From contig JAXFDY010000099.1 of NCBI GenBank assembly GCA_034172985.1, positions 1 to 64,000 of the forward strand: a DNA stretch of 64,000 nucleotides, given 5' to 3'. Each line of letters opens with the position of its first letter. Within the stretch, counting starts at the first letter, position 1. Shown here piece after piece: positions 7,563-17,472 of this stretch. Source of the stretch: CAG-303 sp034172985. GTDB taxonomy: Bacteria; Bacillota; Clostridia; Lachnospirales; Lachnospiraceae. The translations under genes and the position numbers were made by a program. The notes beneath the pieces were generated by a model. The model saw nothing but the letters and a program-made list of their open reading frames with translations. It was not told where the DNA came from and searched no databases.

Positions 7563-8009
7563 TTAAATTTCCACAATTCCGTTAATGTTCATCAAAGTAA
7601 TTAATCCATCCTGACTCTTTCCAACCATCGAAATATATTTATTCATTTCGTCATTTCCATCATTATGTATTTTTTCGATATTATCTTCTTCCAGAGAAAC
7701 GACTTCTTTAACAGAATCGACTAAAATACCGATTTTTTCCTGCTGGTCCGGCTTAATAATGATGATACGGGTCTTATCTGTATATACATCATCTTCAAGG
7801 TTAAATCTGGCTCTGATACTCATGACCGGAATAATCTCTCCACGAAGATTAATAACACCCTTAAAGAATTTCTGTACCTTTGGCACTCTTGTGATTTTCT
7901 GCATTCTTACAATATTGTCAACATATCTGATATCTATTCCATATTGTTCAATACCAAGATTAACAACAATATACTGGTTTAATAATGTTTCTGTTTTATT
8001 CTCGTCCAT
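7563..8009 (-). CDS. cheW: Chemotaxis coupling protein CheW
   Basis: CheW links chemoreceptors to the kinase CheA. It is a single-domain CheW protein of 148 aa: NQYIVVNLGIEQYGIDI at the N-terminus, then FKGVINLRGEIIPVMSIR and GILVDSVKEVVSLEEDNI, all hallmarks of the SH3-like CheW fold. It starts 13 bases after cheA, an arrangement typical of co-translation in fla/che operons. It acts in the cytoplasm at the receptor arrays. Confidence 0.96.
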   Translation of the reverse strand: MDENKTETLLNQYIVVNLGIEQYGIDIRYVDNIVRMQKITRVPKVQKFFKGVINLRGEIIPVMSIRARFNLEDDVYTDKTRIIIIKPDQQEKIGILVDSVKEVVSLEEDNIEKIHNDGNDEMNKYISMVGKSQDGLITLMNINGIVEI

Positions 8010-8022
8010 AACAGCACCTCCA

Positions 8023-10143
8023 CTATACTAAAGTATTTACATCAAGAATCAATGCCACTTCACCATCACCAAGAATAGTAGCTCCACCGATAATCTTGCT
8101 GCCGTTACTCAGGTACTTGCCAAGTGATTTAATTACAATTTCCTGTTGTCCAATCAATCGGTCAACAACAAGTCCCGCCTGTTTTTCACCTTTATTGATA
8201 ATAACAACGGTCAGATTATTGTCTTCTTCATCTTCTTTTTTCACTGGTTCAATATCAAGAATACTGTCAAGTCTGATAATCGGAATCACACTGCCTCTGA
8301 GACTGATTACTTCTTTCGACTGTACATATTTGATATCGTCTATAGAAATATCTTCTATGGTCTGAATCGTTTCCAGAGAAATAGCATACTTCTCGTTTCC
8401 AAGTTCTACCATAAGAGCCTGGATAATTGCAAGTGTAAGTGGAAGTCGTATACTAAAGCAGCTTCCCTCTCCCAGCTTCGTCTTTACTTCTATATCACCA
8501 CTGAGAGCCTCTATCTTTGTCTTAACTACATCAAGACCTACACCTCGTCCTGATACATCAGATACGACCTTCGCTGTAGAGAAACTTGGTCTGAATAAGA
8601 GATCAATGATATCTTTATCCGTCATGACTTCAGCCTGTTCAGGTGTAATCGTACCCTTTTCAATCGCCTTATCTCTTACCTTCTCTACATCGATACCATT
8701 ACCATCATCTTTTACTTCAATAACTACACTGTTTCCATCCTGGAATGCATTAAGATAGATGTTACCTACCGGATCTTTTCCTCTCTCTTTTCTCACTTCT
8801 GCACTTTCGAGACCATGATCCGCAGAATTTCTAAGCAAATGCATCAATGGATCACCGATTTCATCGATAACGGTACGATCAAGTTCTGTATCCTCACCTG
8901 TAATATAAAGCTTCATCTGTTTATCTAATTTTTTAGATAAATCACGAATCATCTTTGGATATTTCTGTGTTACCGTCTCAATCGGCATCATTCTCACTTT
9001 CATGACTGACTCATGAAGATTTGTTGTAACTCTTTCCAGGTATTCGATCTGCTCATTAAATCCCTGAGCTTTCGTACCTTCATTGTTATTGCTTACTGAT
9101 ACAAGGCCGTTCTTTGCAATAATCAGCTCACTGACAAGATTCATAAGCACGTCCAGCTTCTCGATATCCACTCTTACCGAACGGCTCACTACAGGCTTTC
9201 CGCTTGTTTTTGCCGGTGCTGTCTTATTCTGCTCTGTCTTGGCCGGTGCTGTAGTTTTCGCTGCAGGAGCAGTAACTTCTTTTTTATGTTTATCCTCCTG
9301 TTTCTCAACAGTTGATTCTGTCTCATCTTTTTCATCATCAAAGGCTGTATTCTCAATTACAGGTACTTCTGTAATGACCTCACCTTTTACACTCTTAATT
9401 TCGGATACATTTTCCACGGATTTCACTACTGCTTCCAAACTATCCGAAGAAATACAGATGACACAAAATTCTAAATCAAACTTTTCATCTTCGATATCCT
9501 GTGCCGATGGGTCTGATTTGATAATCTCACCATTTTCTTCAATGGCTTTAAATACCAGAAATGCTCTTGCTGCTTTTAATATACAATTTTCGTCTACTAA
9601 TACATCGATTTTATATACATTCAGTTGCTTATCCAAAGCTTCTTTAATGGCATTCACTTCAAATTCTTCAAATTTCAGCTGCCATTCCTGTGTCTTTTCT
9701 TTTTCCTCATTCTTTTTTTCAGGGGCAGCCGGCTTTGCCTTTTCCTCTTTTTCCTTATTTCCGTCATCCAGGAAAGAATTTAATCTTCCAATAATGGCTT
9801 CATTATCTTCTGTTCCTTCATCGGATGTCTGTTGAATATTGTCCAGGTATGCCTCTAATGCATCCAGACAATCAAAAAGGATATCTACAAGCTCTGAATT
9901 AACTGCTACCTTTCCATTTCTGATTTCCGAAAATACATTCTCCATCATATGGGTTAAATGCTGCATGCGCTTATATCCCATTGTTCCTGCCATTCCTTTT
10001 AAAGAATGTGCTGCACGGAATATTTCATTGATTGTATCTGCATTTTCCGGTTCTTCCTCCAGTATCATAAGATGCTGGCTCAAATCTTGTAAGTGTTCCT
10101 TTGTTTCATCGATAAAAATTTCCAAATACTGACTAACGTCCAT
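8023..10143 (-). CDS. cheA: Chemotaxis histidine kinase CheA
   Basis: CheA phosphorylates CheY and CheB in response to chemoreceptors. It has 706 aa with all domains. The Hpt domain carries the phospho-accepting His46 in AAHSLKG. A CheY/CheB-binding P2 domain (about 155-260) follows, then an Ala/Pro/Lys-rich linker and a dimerisation helix pair (about 325-385). The ATPase domain has N-box LMHLLRNSADHGLE, G1 DDGNGID and G2 GRGVGLDVVK, and a CheW-like regulatory domain ends the protein. The start overlaps the end of cheB by 11 bases. No residue needed for activity seems missing. Confidence 0.97.
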   Translation of the reverse strand: MDVSQYLEIFIDETKEHLQDLSQHLMILEEEPENADTINEIFRAAHSLKGMAGTMGYKRMQHLTHMMENVFSEIRNGKVAVNSELVDILFDCLDALEAYLDNIQQTSDEGTEDNEAIIGRLNSFLDDGNKEKEEKAKPAAPEKKNEEKEKTQEWQLKFEEFEVNAIKEALDKQLNVYKIDVLVDENCILKAARAFLVFKAIEENGEIIKSDPSAQDIEDEKFDLEFCVICISSDSLEAVVKSVENVSEIKSVKGEVITEVPVIENTAFDDEKDETESTVEKQEDKHKKEVTAPAAKTTAPAKTEQNKTAPAKTSGKPVVSRSVRVDIEKLDVLMNLVSELIIAKNGLVSVSNNNEGTKAQGFNEQIEYLERVTTNLHESVMKVRMMPIETVTQKYPKMIRDLSKKLDKQMKLYITGEDTELDRTVIDEIGDPLMHLLRNSADHGLESAEVRKERGKDPVGNIYLNAFQDGNSVVIEVKDDGNGIDVEKVRDKAIEKGTITPEQAEVMTDKDIIDLLFRPSFSTAKVVSDVSGRGVGLDVVKTKIEALSGDIEVKTKLGEGSCFSIRLPLTLAIIQALMVELGNEKYAISLETIQTIEDISIDDIKYVQSKEVISLRGSVIPIIRLDSILDIEPVKKEDEEDNNLTVVIINKGEKQAGLVVDRLIGQQEIVIKSLGKYLSNGSKIIGGATILGDGEVALILDVNTLV

Positions 10144-11296
10144 GGTTTTGCACCCCCACGTTCTTTATGACAGCCTCTGCGATTTTGTCTAATGGCTGTA
10201 CTTCATCTGATAATTTTGCCTCTGCGACGGCTTTTGGCATACCATATACAACACTGCTGGCTTCATCCTGTGAGATAACATAAATCTTATTTTTTTCGCT
10301 CAGGGCGCCAATGCCCATAGTTCCATCGGCTCCCATGCCGGTTAATACAACACATGTAATCTCATCAAAATCCGAACCTGCCAGTGATTCATACATAATA
10401 TTAGCACAAGGCCTCAGGCCATCTCTTTCCGGCTCGTCTGTAGTTACAATTTTATAATTTGAACCTTCTTTTTTTACCCGCATCTGTTTTCCACCAGGTG
10501 CAATATACACCCAGCCTTTTTTCAGGATATCACCATCAGCAGCTTCTTTGACCTGTACCTGACTCATTTCATTTAGTCTCATGGCCAGAGAATTAGTAAA
10601 TCCCTTTGGCATATGCTGTACAAGCAGCATCGGTGCATCAATATCCTTTGGCAGTTTAGGAACAACTGACTGTAATGACTTCGGGCCTCCTGTGGAGCAT
10701 GCCAAAGCTATCAGTTTTTTCTTTCCTTCCTTGCTTCCGGTAAGTCGCTGATGCGGCGCAAAAGAAACATTTCTAGGTGGTCTGACATGAATTTTGTTTT
10801 CCTTTTTTGTTTCCAAACCGGAGTTTTCCGTCTTAGTGGTTTCCACTTTATCAACAGAAACCTTCCTGTTTTCAGCAGAAGAAACATGATATGGAAGTCT
10901 TGTTGCCAGACACATAGTTTCTAATAAACGATTTTTAAATGTTTCATTTCGGGCTTCCAAATAATTTTCGGGCTTTGTGACAAAATCAAAAGCTCCCCGC
11001 TCCAATGCCATAATTGTTTCTTTCGCACCCTCTTTTGTAAGAGTGCTTACCATAACAACACATATACGGATTCTATGTTTCTGAAGCTGCTCTAATAATT
11101 CAAGACCATTCATCTTCGGCATATTAATATCCAATATAACGGCATCATAGACTCTATAGTTTTTAATAATTAAATCTAAGGCTTCCAAACCATTTGTCGC
11201 CAAATCTTTCACTGCAAATCGATTATCTGATCGTATTATATCAGATATTAGTCTTCTCATAAGTGCAGAGTCATCTACAATCAAAATATTTTTCAT
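10133..11296 (-). CDS. cheB: Protein-glutamate methylesterase CheB
   Basis: CheB removes methyl groups from chemoreceptors for adaptation. It has 387 aa. The N-terminal receiver domain has phosphorylation site Asp56 (VILDINMP) and acidic residues Asp8/Asp9. A linker (about 135-190) leads to the esterase domain, with catalytic Ser201 (ACSTGGPK), His228 (VQHMPKG) and Asp324 (TGMGADG). All three are present. The partner methyltransferase cheR is not in this window. It overlaps cheA and lies 52 bases after the PilZ gene. Confidence 0.96.
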   Translation of the reverse strand: MKNILIVDDSALMRRLISDIIRSDNRFAVKDLATNGLEALDLIIKNYRVYDAVILDINMPKMNGLELLEQLQKHRIRICVVMVSTLTKEGAKETIMALERGAFDFVTKPENYLEARNETFKNRLLETMCLATRLPYHVSSAENRKVSVDKVETTKTENSGLETKKENKIHVRPPRNVSFAPHQRLTGSKEGKKKLIALACSTGGPKSLQSVVPKLPKDIDAPMLLVQHMPKGFTNSLAMRLNEMSQVQVKEAADGDILKKGWVYIAPGGKQMRVKKEGSNYKIVTTDEPERDGLRPCANIMYESLAGSDFDEITCVVLTGMGADGTMGIGALSEKNKIYVISQDEASSVVYGMPKAVAEAKLSDEVQPLDKIAEAVIKNVGVQNHGR

Positions 11297-11348
11297 CCAA
11301 CCACCTCTTTATGTCCACACACCGGATTAACGGCATTTTATTTTCTAT

Positions 11349-12089
11349 TTATTTATTATCCGATTCTTTTTTTCTTTGACGACGTTCCTCGTCAAAAATA
11401 TATCTGATTAACGATTCTCTCACTTTGCCATCGATATTGCAATATTCTACTCTGTGTTCGAATTTATCGCTGCGTCTTTCCAATGGGGTTGATTTTATGA
11501 CTTTGGCATTCAACCCATATCTTTTGCAGACATTATCATATTGAATATCAACTACCACATAAATATTAGAATCACTCTCCAGCAGTTCATTTGATACGAA
11601 GCGCATTCCGCCGCCACTTATATCTACTGCCGTACCTTCCATAAAATCCTCTAAATTCTCATACTCTTCACTTGTCTGGTCTTCGTAAAATTCCTGTTCT
11701 TCATCCTCTATCTTTTTATATTTAATATCCAGAGTACATCCAAGACGATAATACTGTCTTCGCTGAAATTTCACCAGATCAGAGGTTAATTCTACTACCA
11801 GCATATAAATATTATCTTCTTTATATCTGTCCACGATAATCAGCCTTGCCTGATAAAGCCCATTCTCCGTATAAAAACTGGCACTATATCGTCCATTTAC
11901 AGGAAGAGGTACAACTCTCCCTCCCTCTAATGGCATGGTAATCTTTAATCTGTCTTCGTCAATGATTTCTGATACAAGACTATAATATGTTTTTACTTCT
12001 CCGGTCCCATTTTCTCTGTTAAGCTGGGAAATGGATGCAAGACGTTTCAGTTCTACTTTATTACCTTCTGAAATAATTTTTTTAATCAT
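11349..12089 (-). CDS. PilZ-domain c-di-GMP-binding flagellar brake protein (YcgR/DgrA-like)
   Basis: Proteins of this type bind c-di-GMP and slow or bias the flagellar motor. The gene encodes 246 aa with an N-terminal YcgR-N-like beta domain (about 1-105) and a C-terminal PilZ domain. Both binding motifs are intact: RxxxR as R111-QYY-R115, and DxSGGG as D156-ISGGG. It lies between flhG and cheB, the same place as in other clostridial fla/che operons. A cytoplasmic role at the motor is inferred. An acidic insert (about residues 128-150) is present between the two motifs. Confidence 0.88.
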   Translation of the reverse strand: MIKKIISEGNKVELKRLASISQLNRENGTGEVKTYYSLVSEIIDEDRLKITMPLEGGRVVPLPVNGRYSASFYTENGLYQARLIIVDRYKEDNIYMLVVELTSDLVKFQRRQYYRLGCTLDIKYKKIEDEEQEFYEDQTSEEYENLEDFMEGTAVDISGGGMRFVSNELLESDSNIYVVVDIQYDNVCKRYGLNAKVIKSTPLERRSDKFEHRVEYCNIDGKVRESLIRYIFDEERRQRKKESDNK

Positions 12090-12105
12090 ACGAAGCGGAC
12101 CTCCC

Positions 12106-13053
12106 CTAATTTTTCTTATTTTTTAACATTTTCATGATGGCTGCTGCAATACCTTTTTTCTTCTCCTCTTTCTCTTCTCTCTGCTCCTGAATACCCAGAA
12201 TTCTTTCTGCAACCCGGCTAATGGCCTTTGCTCCTTCTGAATTTGGATATGCTATGGATATAGGCTTCTGCTGCATAACCGACTTTGACATATTTGTATC
12301 CCACGGTACCATTCCCAGATACTCAAGCTTAAGCTTCAAAAATTTATTCACCACAACATTTAATTTGTTATAAAGATTTTTTGCTTCTTCTTCTCCTGAT
12401 ACCCTGTTGGCAATCAGCTTCACATGCATATCATCCAGATCATCTCCTGCTCTGGCATTCAATGTCTTTAGTAAAGCATAGGAATCAGTAATTGAAGTAG
12501 GCTCCGGTGTTGTAACCAGCAAAACTTCTGCACTGGAAAGAACAAATTCTATCACACTGTCAGATATTCCGGCTCCTGTATCAATAATAATGACGTCTGC
12601 CATCGTCTCAAGTTTCTTTAAGGTTTCTACAAGATAAAGTACCTGCTCCCGGTTCATATTTCCTAATCCGTTAATTCCGGACCCACCGGAAATAAATCCG
12701 ATTTCCAATGGTCCTTTCACAATAACTTCTCTTATATCCTTGCCCCGGAAGATTACATCTGAGAGATTGTACTGGGGAACTGCACCAAACATAACTTCAA
12801 TATTTGCCAACCCAAAATCTGCATCAAAAATAATTACATTTTTACCACGTTTCTGCAACTGGATTGCCAAATTAATAGATACGCTTGATTTTCCTACGCC
12901 ACCTTTTCCGCTGGTAACCGTAATTACCTGTGCTTTCTTATGTTCAGCGGGCTTTGTCTGTACTTCCTGTACCACCTGGTCCGCCTGATTTTCTTCTAAG
13001 GTATTTACATTATTTTGTTTTACGAGATTTCTTAAACGTTCCGCCTGATCCAT
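12106..13053 (-). CDS. flhG: Flagellar number-control ATPase FlhG (MinD-like)
   Basis: FlhG is a ParA/MinD ATPase that works with FlhF to set flagellar number and place. It has 315 aa. The deviant Walker A SGKGGVGKS (about residues 48-56) and the D-rich strand IIFDADFGLANIEVMFG are clear, as is IIIDTGAGISDSV (switch II). The N-terminal helix (MDQAERLRNLV) matches the FlhF-activating DQAxxLR motif of the family. The C-terminal end is basic (EKEEKKKGIAAAIMKMLKN), suggesting the amphipathic membrane-targeting helix. It starts 43 bases after flhF. Confidence 0.95.
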   Translation of the reverse strand: MDQAERLRNLVKQNNVNTLEENQADQVVQEVQTKPAEHKKAQVITVTSGKGGVGKSSVSINLAIQLQKRGKNVIIFDADFGLANIEVMFGAVPQYNLSDVIFRGKDIREVIVKGPLEIGFISGGSGINGLGNMNREQVLYLVETLKKLETMADVIIIDTGAGISDSVIEFVLSSAEVLLVTTPEPTSITDSYALLKTLNARAGDDLDDMHVKLIANRVSGEEEAKNLYNKLNVVVNKFLKLKLEYLGMVPWDTNMSKSVMQQKPISIAYPNSEGAKAISRVAERILGIQEQREEKEEKKKGIAAAIMKMLKNKKN

Positions 13054-13096
13054 TCCATACCAAACCTTTCATCTAATATCTATATCCGGTTCCTTT

Positions 13097-14266
13097 TTAT
13101 TTTTTGTTTTGAGCCATCACATTTTTTGCAATCATCTGTGGATCTATTGTGCTGATATCATCCGGCACTGACTGACCGTCAGCAATATAGGACAGGGCTG
13201 CACCGGAATACAATCTTATATTTAATATATTCCCAAGACACATTGTCTCATCAATCTTTGTAAAAATAATACTGTAATCTTTTACCCGGCCAAATACATC
13301 TATAATTCTCAATAAATCTTTATATTTCGTAGTTGCACTCAGTACTACATAATTTTCTTTTTCCACATTTTCCGGAAGGCTGCAATCCTCCAAAAGATGA
13401 TACAATTCCTCACACTGCTCGTCATTTTTATGTGACCGGCCCGCAGTGTCTATCAGAATGAGATCATAATCTGCATATTCTTTGACTGACTGATTGAATT
13501 CCTCCAGGGTATAGACTACTTTTAGCGGAATATCGATAATATTTGCATATGTCTTTAACTGCTCAACTGCTGCTATACGATATGTATCTGCTGTAATCAA
13601 TGCGACTTTAACATTTTTCTCTAATTTAAAGTGTGCAGCGATTTTAGCAATTGTAGTGGTCTTACCAACACCTGTAGGTCCGATGAAAAATACCGCTTTC
13701 TGTTTTCCCTCATTTAATGTAATCGTTTTAGGCTGTCCAAGCTTAAGAATAATTTTTTGATACACTGAGGCAAGTATCGTATCTACATTTGTATCTTTTT
13801 TTATAGAATTCTGAATCTCGGCAATAATCTGGTTGGCATATTTTTCATCAACTTCATTTTCAATTAGCTGATGGTAAATTAACTTAAGGAATTTTATCTT
13901 TTCATCCTCTTCTTCCTTCTCCTCCTCCCGCAGATTATCAATATCTTCCTTCATCTTATTCTCTAACAGTGACTGAAGATTATTTAATTTTTCTTCAATT
14001 GCACTTGTTCTTTGAACATCCTCATGGTTCATATCTTCGTTTTTTCTGGCAGCTTCATCTATAGTCTTTTGTGGAATATCTCCTGTCACATAAATTTTTT
14101 CTTCCAAAGCAGCCGTAATTTCCACATAATCTTTTTTAAATAACTTGGCTATTCCTCTGTGTTTCACTGTTTTCACATTCAGAACAACTGCAGAACTTCC
14201 CATTTCTTCTTTTGCTTTTAAAACCGCCTCCGCTTCTGTCGGCGCATGAAATTTCTTGATTACCAT
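13097..14266 (-). CDS. flhF: Flagellar biosynthesis SRP-type GTPase FlhF
   Basis: FlhF is the third SRP GTPase; it marks the site of new flagella. It has 389 aa. A B-domain (about 1-125) is basic then acidic; the N domain (about 125-185) precedes a G domain with P-loop GPTGVGKTT (196-204), switch DTAGR (273-277) and base-recognition TKID (about 336). Its ATG directly abuts the flhA stop codon, so translational coupling is likely. It acts at the membrane with FlhG. Confidence 0.95.
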   Translation of the reverse strand: MVIKKFHAPTEAEAVLKAKEEMGSSAVVLNVKTVKHRGIAKLFKKDYVEITAALEEKIYVTGDIPQKTIDEAARKNEDMNHEDVQRTSAIEEKLNNLQSLLENKMKEDIDNLREEEKEEEDEKIKFLKLIYHQLIENEVDEKYANQIIAEIQNSIKKDTNVDTILASVYQKIILKLGQPKTITLNEGKQKAVFFIGPTGVGKTTTIAKIAAHFKLEKNVKVALITADTYRIAAVEQLKTYANIIDIPLKVVYTLEEFNQSVKEYADYDLILIDTAGRSHKNDEQCEELYHLLEDCSLPENVEKENYVVLSATTKYKDLLRIIDVFGRVKDYSIIFTKIDETMCLGNILNIRLYSGAALSYIADGQSVPDDISTIDPQMIAKNVMAQNKK

Positions 14267-16303
14267 TTAAACACTCACCATCCCAACTGATTGTAATTCA
14301 ACATTCGATTCAATTTCATTATATGAAACCACAATTAAGTCTTTCAAATAATCCTGTGTAAGCCGTTTATAATACATTCTTACAATAGGAGATGTTATAA
14401 CAATCGGATTTTTACCCATATTCTCTAACTTTTTCACTTCTTCCTCAGTAGATTTAATAACCTTCTGGGACTTCTCCGGATCCAGGGAAATGTAAGTGCC
14501 CTGCTCTGTCTGTTTCACAGAAGCCATAATATCCTGTTCTACAGCCGGATCAAGGGTAACTACAGAAGTTACCTCGTTTGGCGGGAAATACTTGCTTGAT
14601 ATAGCTCTCTTAAGACTTTGTCTCGCATATTCTGTCAATACATCCGTATCCCTCGTTACCGTTGCATGATCTGCAAGCGTCTCAAGTATGGTAAGCAAAT
14701 CTCTGATTGAAATACCTTCTCTCAAAAGATTCTGCAATACCTTCTGTATCTCACCAATATTTAATAATTTTGGTATCAGTTCATCTATTAATGTACTGTT
14801 ATTGTCTTTCATATTATCGATCAGGTTCTGTACATCCTGTCTTGTAAGCAGCTCATCAATATGGGTTCTGATTATTTCGGTCAGATGAGTTGCTATGATT
14901 GAAGGTGGATCAACAACGGTATATCCTAATGTTTCTGCCCGTTCTCTCTGTCCCTCTGTAATCCATATAGCCGGAAGATGGAACGATGGTTCAAACGTCG
15001 GAATACCTGATATTTCCTCTTCTACGATTCCAGGATTCATGGCCATATAATGATCAAATAATATCTCGCCTTCGCTGACCTGAATTCCTTTAATTTTAAT
15101 AATATACTGATTTGGATTTAACTGAATATTATCTCTCAAACGTATGATAGGCACAACTGTTCCGAGCTCCAGTGCAATCTGCCTTCGGATCATGACTACT
15201 CGATCAAGCAAATCTCCACCCTGACTGACATCAGCTAATGGTATAATACCATATCCAAATTCCAGCTCAATCGGATCCACCTGCAAAAGTGCTGTAACAT
15301 TTTCCGGACGCCGGATTTCTTCTGCATCAGCTTCCGCGGTAGATGCTTCTTCCTCTATCCCCTGGACTGCCAGTTTCTGTGCCTGATTTCTTCCAATAAT
15401 GATAAAAAGAATTCCCAATGGAACAAACACATATACCGGAAGTGGTGTGACAATACCAAGGAAAATCAACACACCGCCTACGATAGTTAAAACCTTCATA
15501 TTGTGGAATAACTGAGAAAATACCATCCCAGCCATATCCTCATCTTCTTTGGCTGCCTTCGTCACAAGAATACCTGTGGCCAGAGATATCAGAACAGAAG
15601 GAATTGCACTTACCAGACCATCACCGATGGTAATGACCACATATTTGTTCAGTGCTTCCATAACAGGGAGACCTTCTCTTGTCATTCCCATAATAATACC
15701 GCCAATCGCGTTTACAAAAGTAATAATCAGACCTGCCGTAGCATCTCCTTTTACATACTTTACGGCACCATCCATAGAACCGAAGAAAGAAGATTCTTCT
15801 TGTATTTTCTCACGTCTTTCTTTTGCCTGTGCGTCATTAATGGCTCCTGTATTTAAATCGGCATCAATAGCCATCTGCTTACCCGGCATAGCATCCAGAG
15901 TAAATCTTGCCGTTACTTCTGCAACTCTTTCAGAACCTTTGTTAATAACCATAAACTGAACAATCAATATAATAATAAATATTACGACACCCACCACAGG
16001 GTCATCCTGTCCTACAAATTCACCGAAGGTAATAACTACCTTACCTGGATTTCCTGTAGTCAGAATCAGCCTGGTAGAAGAAGCATTCAATGCAATTCGA
16101 AATATGGTTGTTAACAAAAGCACTGATGGAAAGGAAGACATATCTAATACTTCAGTCGCATATATGGTATTAAACAAAATGATTAAAGCCACCGAAATAT
16201 TAATTGCAAACAAAATATCCAAAAGAAAACTTGGCATAGGAACAATAAGGAATATAATGGCTGATAATACATATAATCCAATACCAAGATCTGCTTTCTT
16301 CAT
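14267..16303 (-). CDS. flhA: Flagellar export gate protein FlhA
   Basis: FlhA is the nonameric export-gate component that takes up proton energy and docks substrate-chaperone pairs. It has 678 aa. Eight membrane helices fill about residues 1-310, with the conserved FHIPEP-type cytoplasmic loop near 145-190 (TARFTLDAMPGKQMAID). The cytoplasmic domain follows (about 330-678). FHIPEP family motifs and length are normal. It starts 22 bases after flhB ends. No anomaly seen. Confidence 0.96.
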   Translation of the reverse strand: MKKADLGIGLYVLSAIIFLIVPMPSFLLDILFAINISVALIILFNTIYATEVLDMSSFPSVLLLTTIFRIALNASSTRLILTTGNPGKVVITFGEFVGQDDPVVGVVIFIIILIVQFMVINKGSERVAEVTARFTLDAMPGKQMAIDADLNTGAINDAQAKERREKIQEESSFFGSMDGAVKYVKGDATAGLIITFVNAIGGIIMGMTREGLPVMEALNKYVVITIGDGLVSAIPSVLISLATGILVTKAAKEDEDMAGMVFSQLFHNMKVLTIVGGVLIFLGIVTPLPVYVFVPLGILFIIIGRNQAQKLAVQGIEEEASTAEADAEEIRRPENVTALLQVDPIELEFGYGIIPLADVSQGGDLLDRVVMIRRQIALELGTVVPIIRLRDNIQLNPNQYIIKIKGIQVSEGEILFDHYMAMNPGIVEEEISGIPTFEPSFHLPAIWITEGQRERAETLGYTVVDPPSIIATHLTEIIRTHIDELLTRQDVQNLIDNMKDNNSTLIDELIPKLLNIGEIQKVLQNLLREGISIRDLLTILETLADHATVTRDTDVLTEYARQSLKRAISSKYFPPNEVTSVVTLDPAVEQDIMASVKQTEQGTYISLDPEKSQKVIKSTEEEVKKLENMGKNPIVITSPIVRMYYKRLTQDYLKDLIVVSYNEIESNVELQSVGMVSV

Positions 16304-16325
16304 TTTTTTCTCCTTTCCTTATCTG

Positions 16326-17444
16326 TTAATCTTTTGTTACTGTCTTATTTTTTAAATTATACACATATGCAAGCACTTCTGCAACTGCCTGATACAATTC
16401 CTGTGGCACTTCATCGCCAATGTCTGTACTCTGATAAAGTGCTCTGGCCAAAGGCTTGTTTTCTACAATTTCAATTTTATTTTCTTTTGCTTTTTCCTTA
16501 ATCCTCTGTGCAAGATAATCTTCACCCTTTGCGATTACCAACGGGGCACTTGCAACATTTGTGTCATACATCAATGCCACAGCAAAATGAGTCGGATTGG
16601 TGATTACCACATCAGCCTTAGGCAACTGCTGCATCATTCTCCTCTGGGATGCCTGACGAATTCTTGCTTTCTGTTGGGATTTAACTTTCGGATCACCTTC
16701 CTGATTCTTGTACTCATCTTTCACTTCCTGCTTTGTCATCTTCATATCTTCTTTGAATTTCCATTTCTGAAATGCAAAATCCACAATTCCGATAATCAGA
16801 TAAATAATGCTGATTTTAATTGCAATATTAAACACACTATTGCCTACAGCCAAAATCGCGTCTTCTATTGAAATACTATACAGATTAAAAATCATATCGA
16901 TGAGTGCACTCAGTTCACTCAGAACAACTGCCACACAGATAACCACAATTCCCAAAGATTTCAAAAGATTAATCAGGGATTGTTTGGAGAAAATTCTCTT
17001 TACTCCTTTGATTGGATTAATTTTACTGAATTTCGGTTTCAGAGGCTTCGATGTTACCATCCATTTTATCTGCACACAATCCATCAAAAAAGCAATAATA
17101 AATCCAAAAGCAAGAAATGGCAGAATAATCATAAGAAGCTGTTTAAAAACTTCCCCCAGAATAGTCGCTGTGGAATTAATTGTTATCTCATTTGCATTTG
17201 ATGCATAAGTAGGAATCCTTTCATATACAACTTTGTATAATTCCATAATACTGTTGCCAATATTTCCTATCATGAATTTTAAAAAGTAAAATGACGAAAT
17301 CAACCCTACTGCATTAACAATCTCTTTACTCTTAGCTACATTTCCTTCTTTTCGTGCATCATCCAGTTTTTTTTGGGAGGCAGGCTCCGTCTTCTCTCCT
17401 CCCGGTCCGTCTTTTGCAAACAACTGCAGATTATACTTTAACAT
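16326..17444 (-). CDS. flhB: Flagellar export switch protein FlhB
   Basis: FlhB switches the export apparatus from rod/hook to filament substrates through self-cleavage. It has 372 aa with four membrane helices (about 45-65, 100-125, 160-185, 205-225). The autocleavage motif NPTH is at residues 283-286, in VVITNPTHFAVALMYD. The basic cytoplasmic linker upstream of it is complete. The N-terminal 20 residues (MLKYNLQLFAKDGPGGEKTE) extend slightly beyond the usual FlhB start, a form common in clostridia. It is separate from FliR, which is fused to FlhB in some relatives. Confidence 0.96.
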   Translation of the reverse strand: MLKYNLQLFAKDGPGGEKTEPASQKKLDDARKEGNVAKSKEIVNAVGLISSFYFLKFMIGNIGNSIMELYKVVYERIPTYASNANEITINSTATILGEVFKQLLMIILPFLAFGFIIAFLMDCVQIKWMVTSKPLKPKFSKINPIKGVKRIFSKQSLINLLKSLGIVVICVAVVLSELSALIDMIFNLYSISIEDAILAVGNSVFNIAIKISIIYLIIGIVDFAFQKWKFKEDMKMTKQEVKDEYKNQEGDPKVKSQQKARIRQASQRRMMQQLPKADVVITNPTHFAVALMYDTNVASAPLVIAKGEDYLAQRIKEKAKENKIEIVENKPLARALYQSTDIGDEVPQELYQAVAEVLAYVYNLKNKTVTKD

Positions 17445-17472
17445 CTTTTCTCTTTCCTACTTCCGGCTTTTA

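Noticed and set aside
9083..9835. Plus-strand open frame of 250 codons opposite cheA
   Set aside because: It lies wholly within cheA, is Ser/Phe-rich low-complexity antisense, has no ribosome site and no recognisable domain.
11312..11355. Possible sigma-D promoter before cheB (GCCGTTAA with TAAA upstream)
   Set aside because: The -10 matches 7 of 8, but the TAAA boxes are 13 or 17 bases away rather than about 15, in an A/T-rich stretch where TAAA is common.
15549..15959. Plus-strand open frame of 136 codons opposite flhA
   Set aside because: It is a mirror of the flhA membrane domain with no start signals; flhA is certain.
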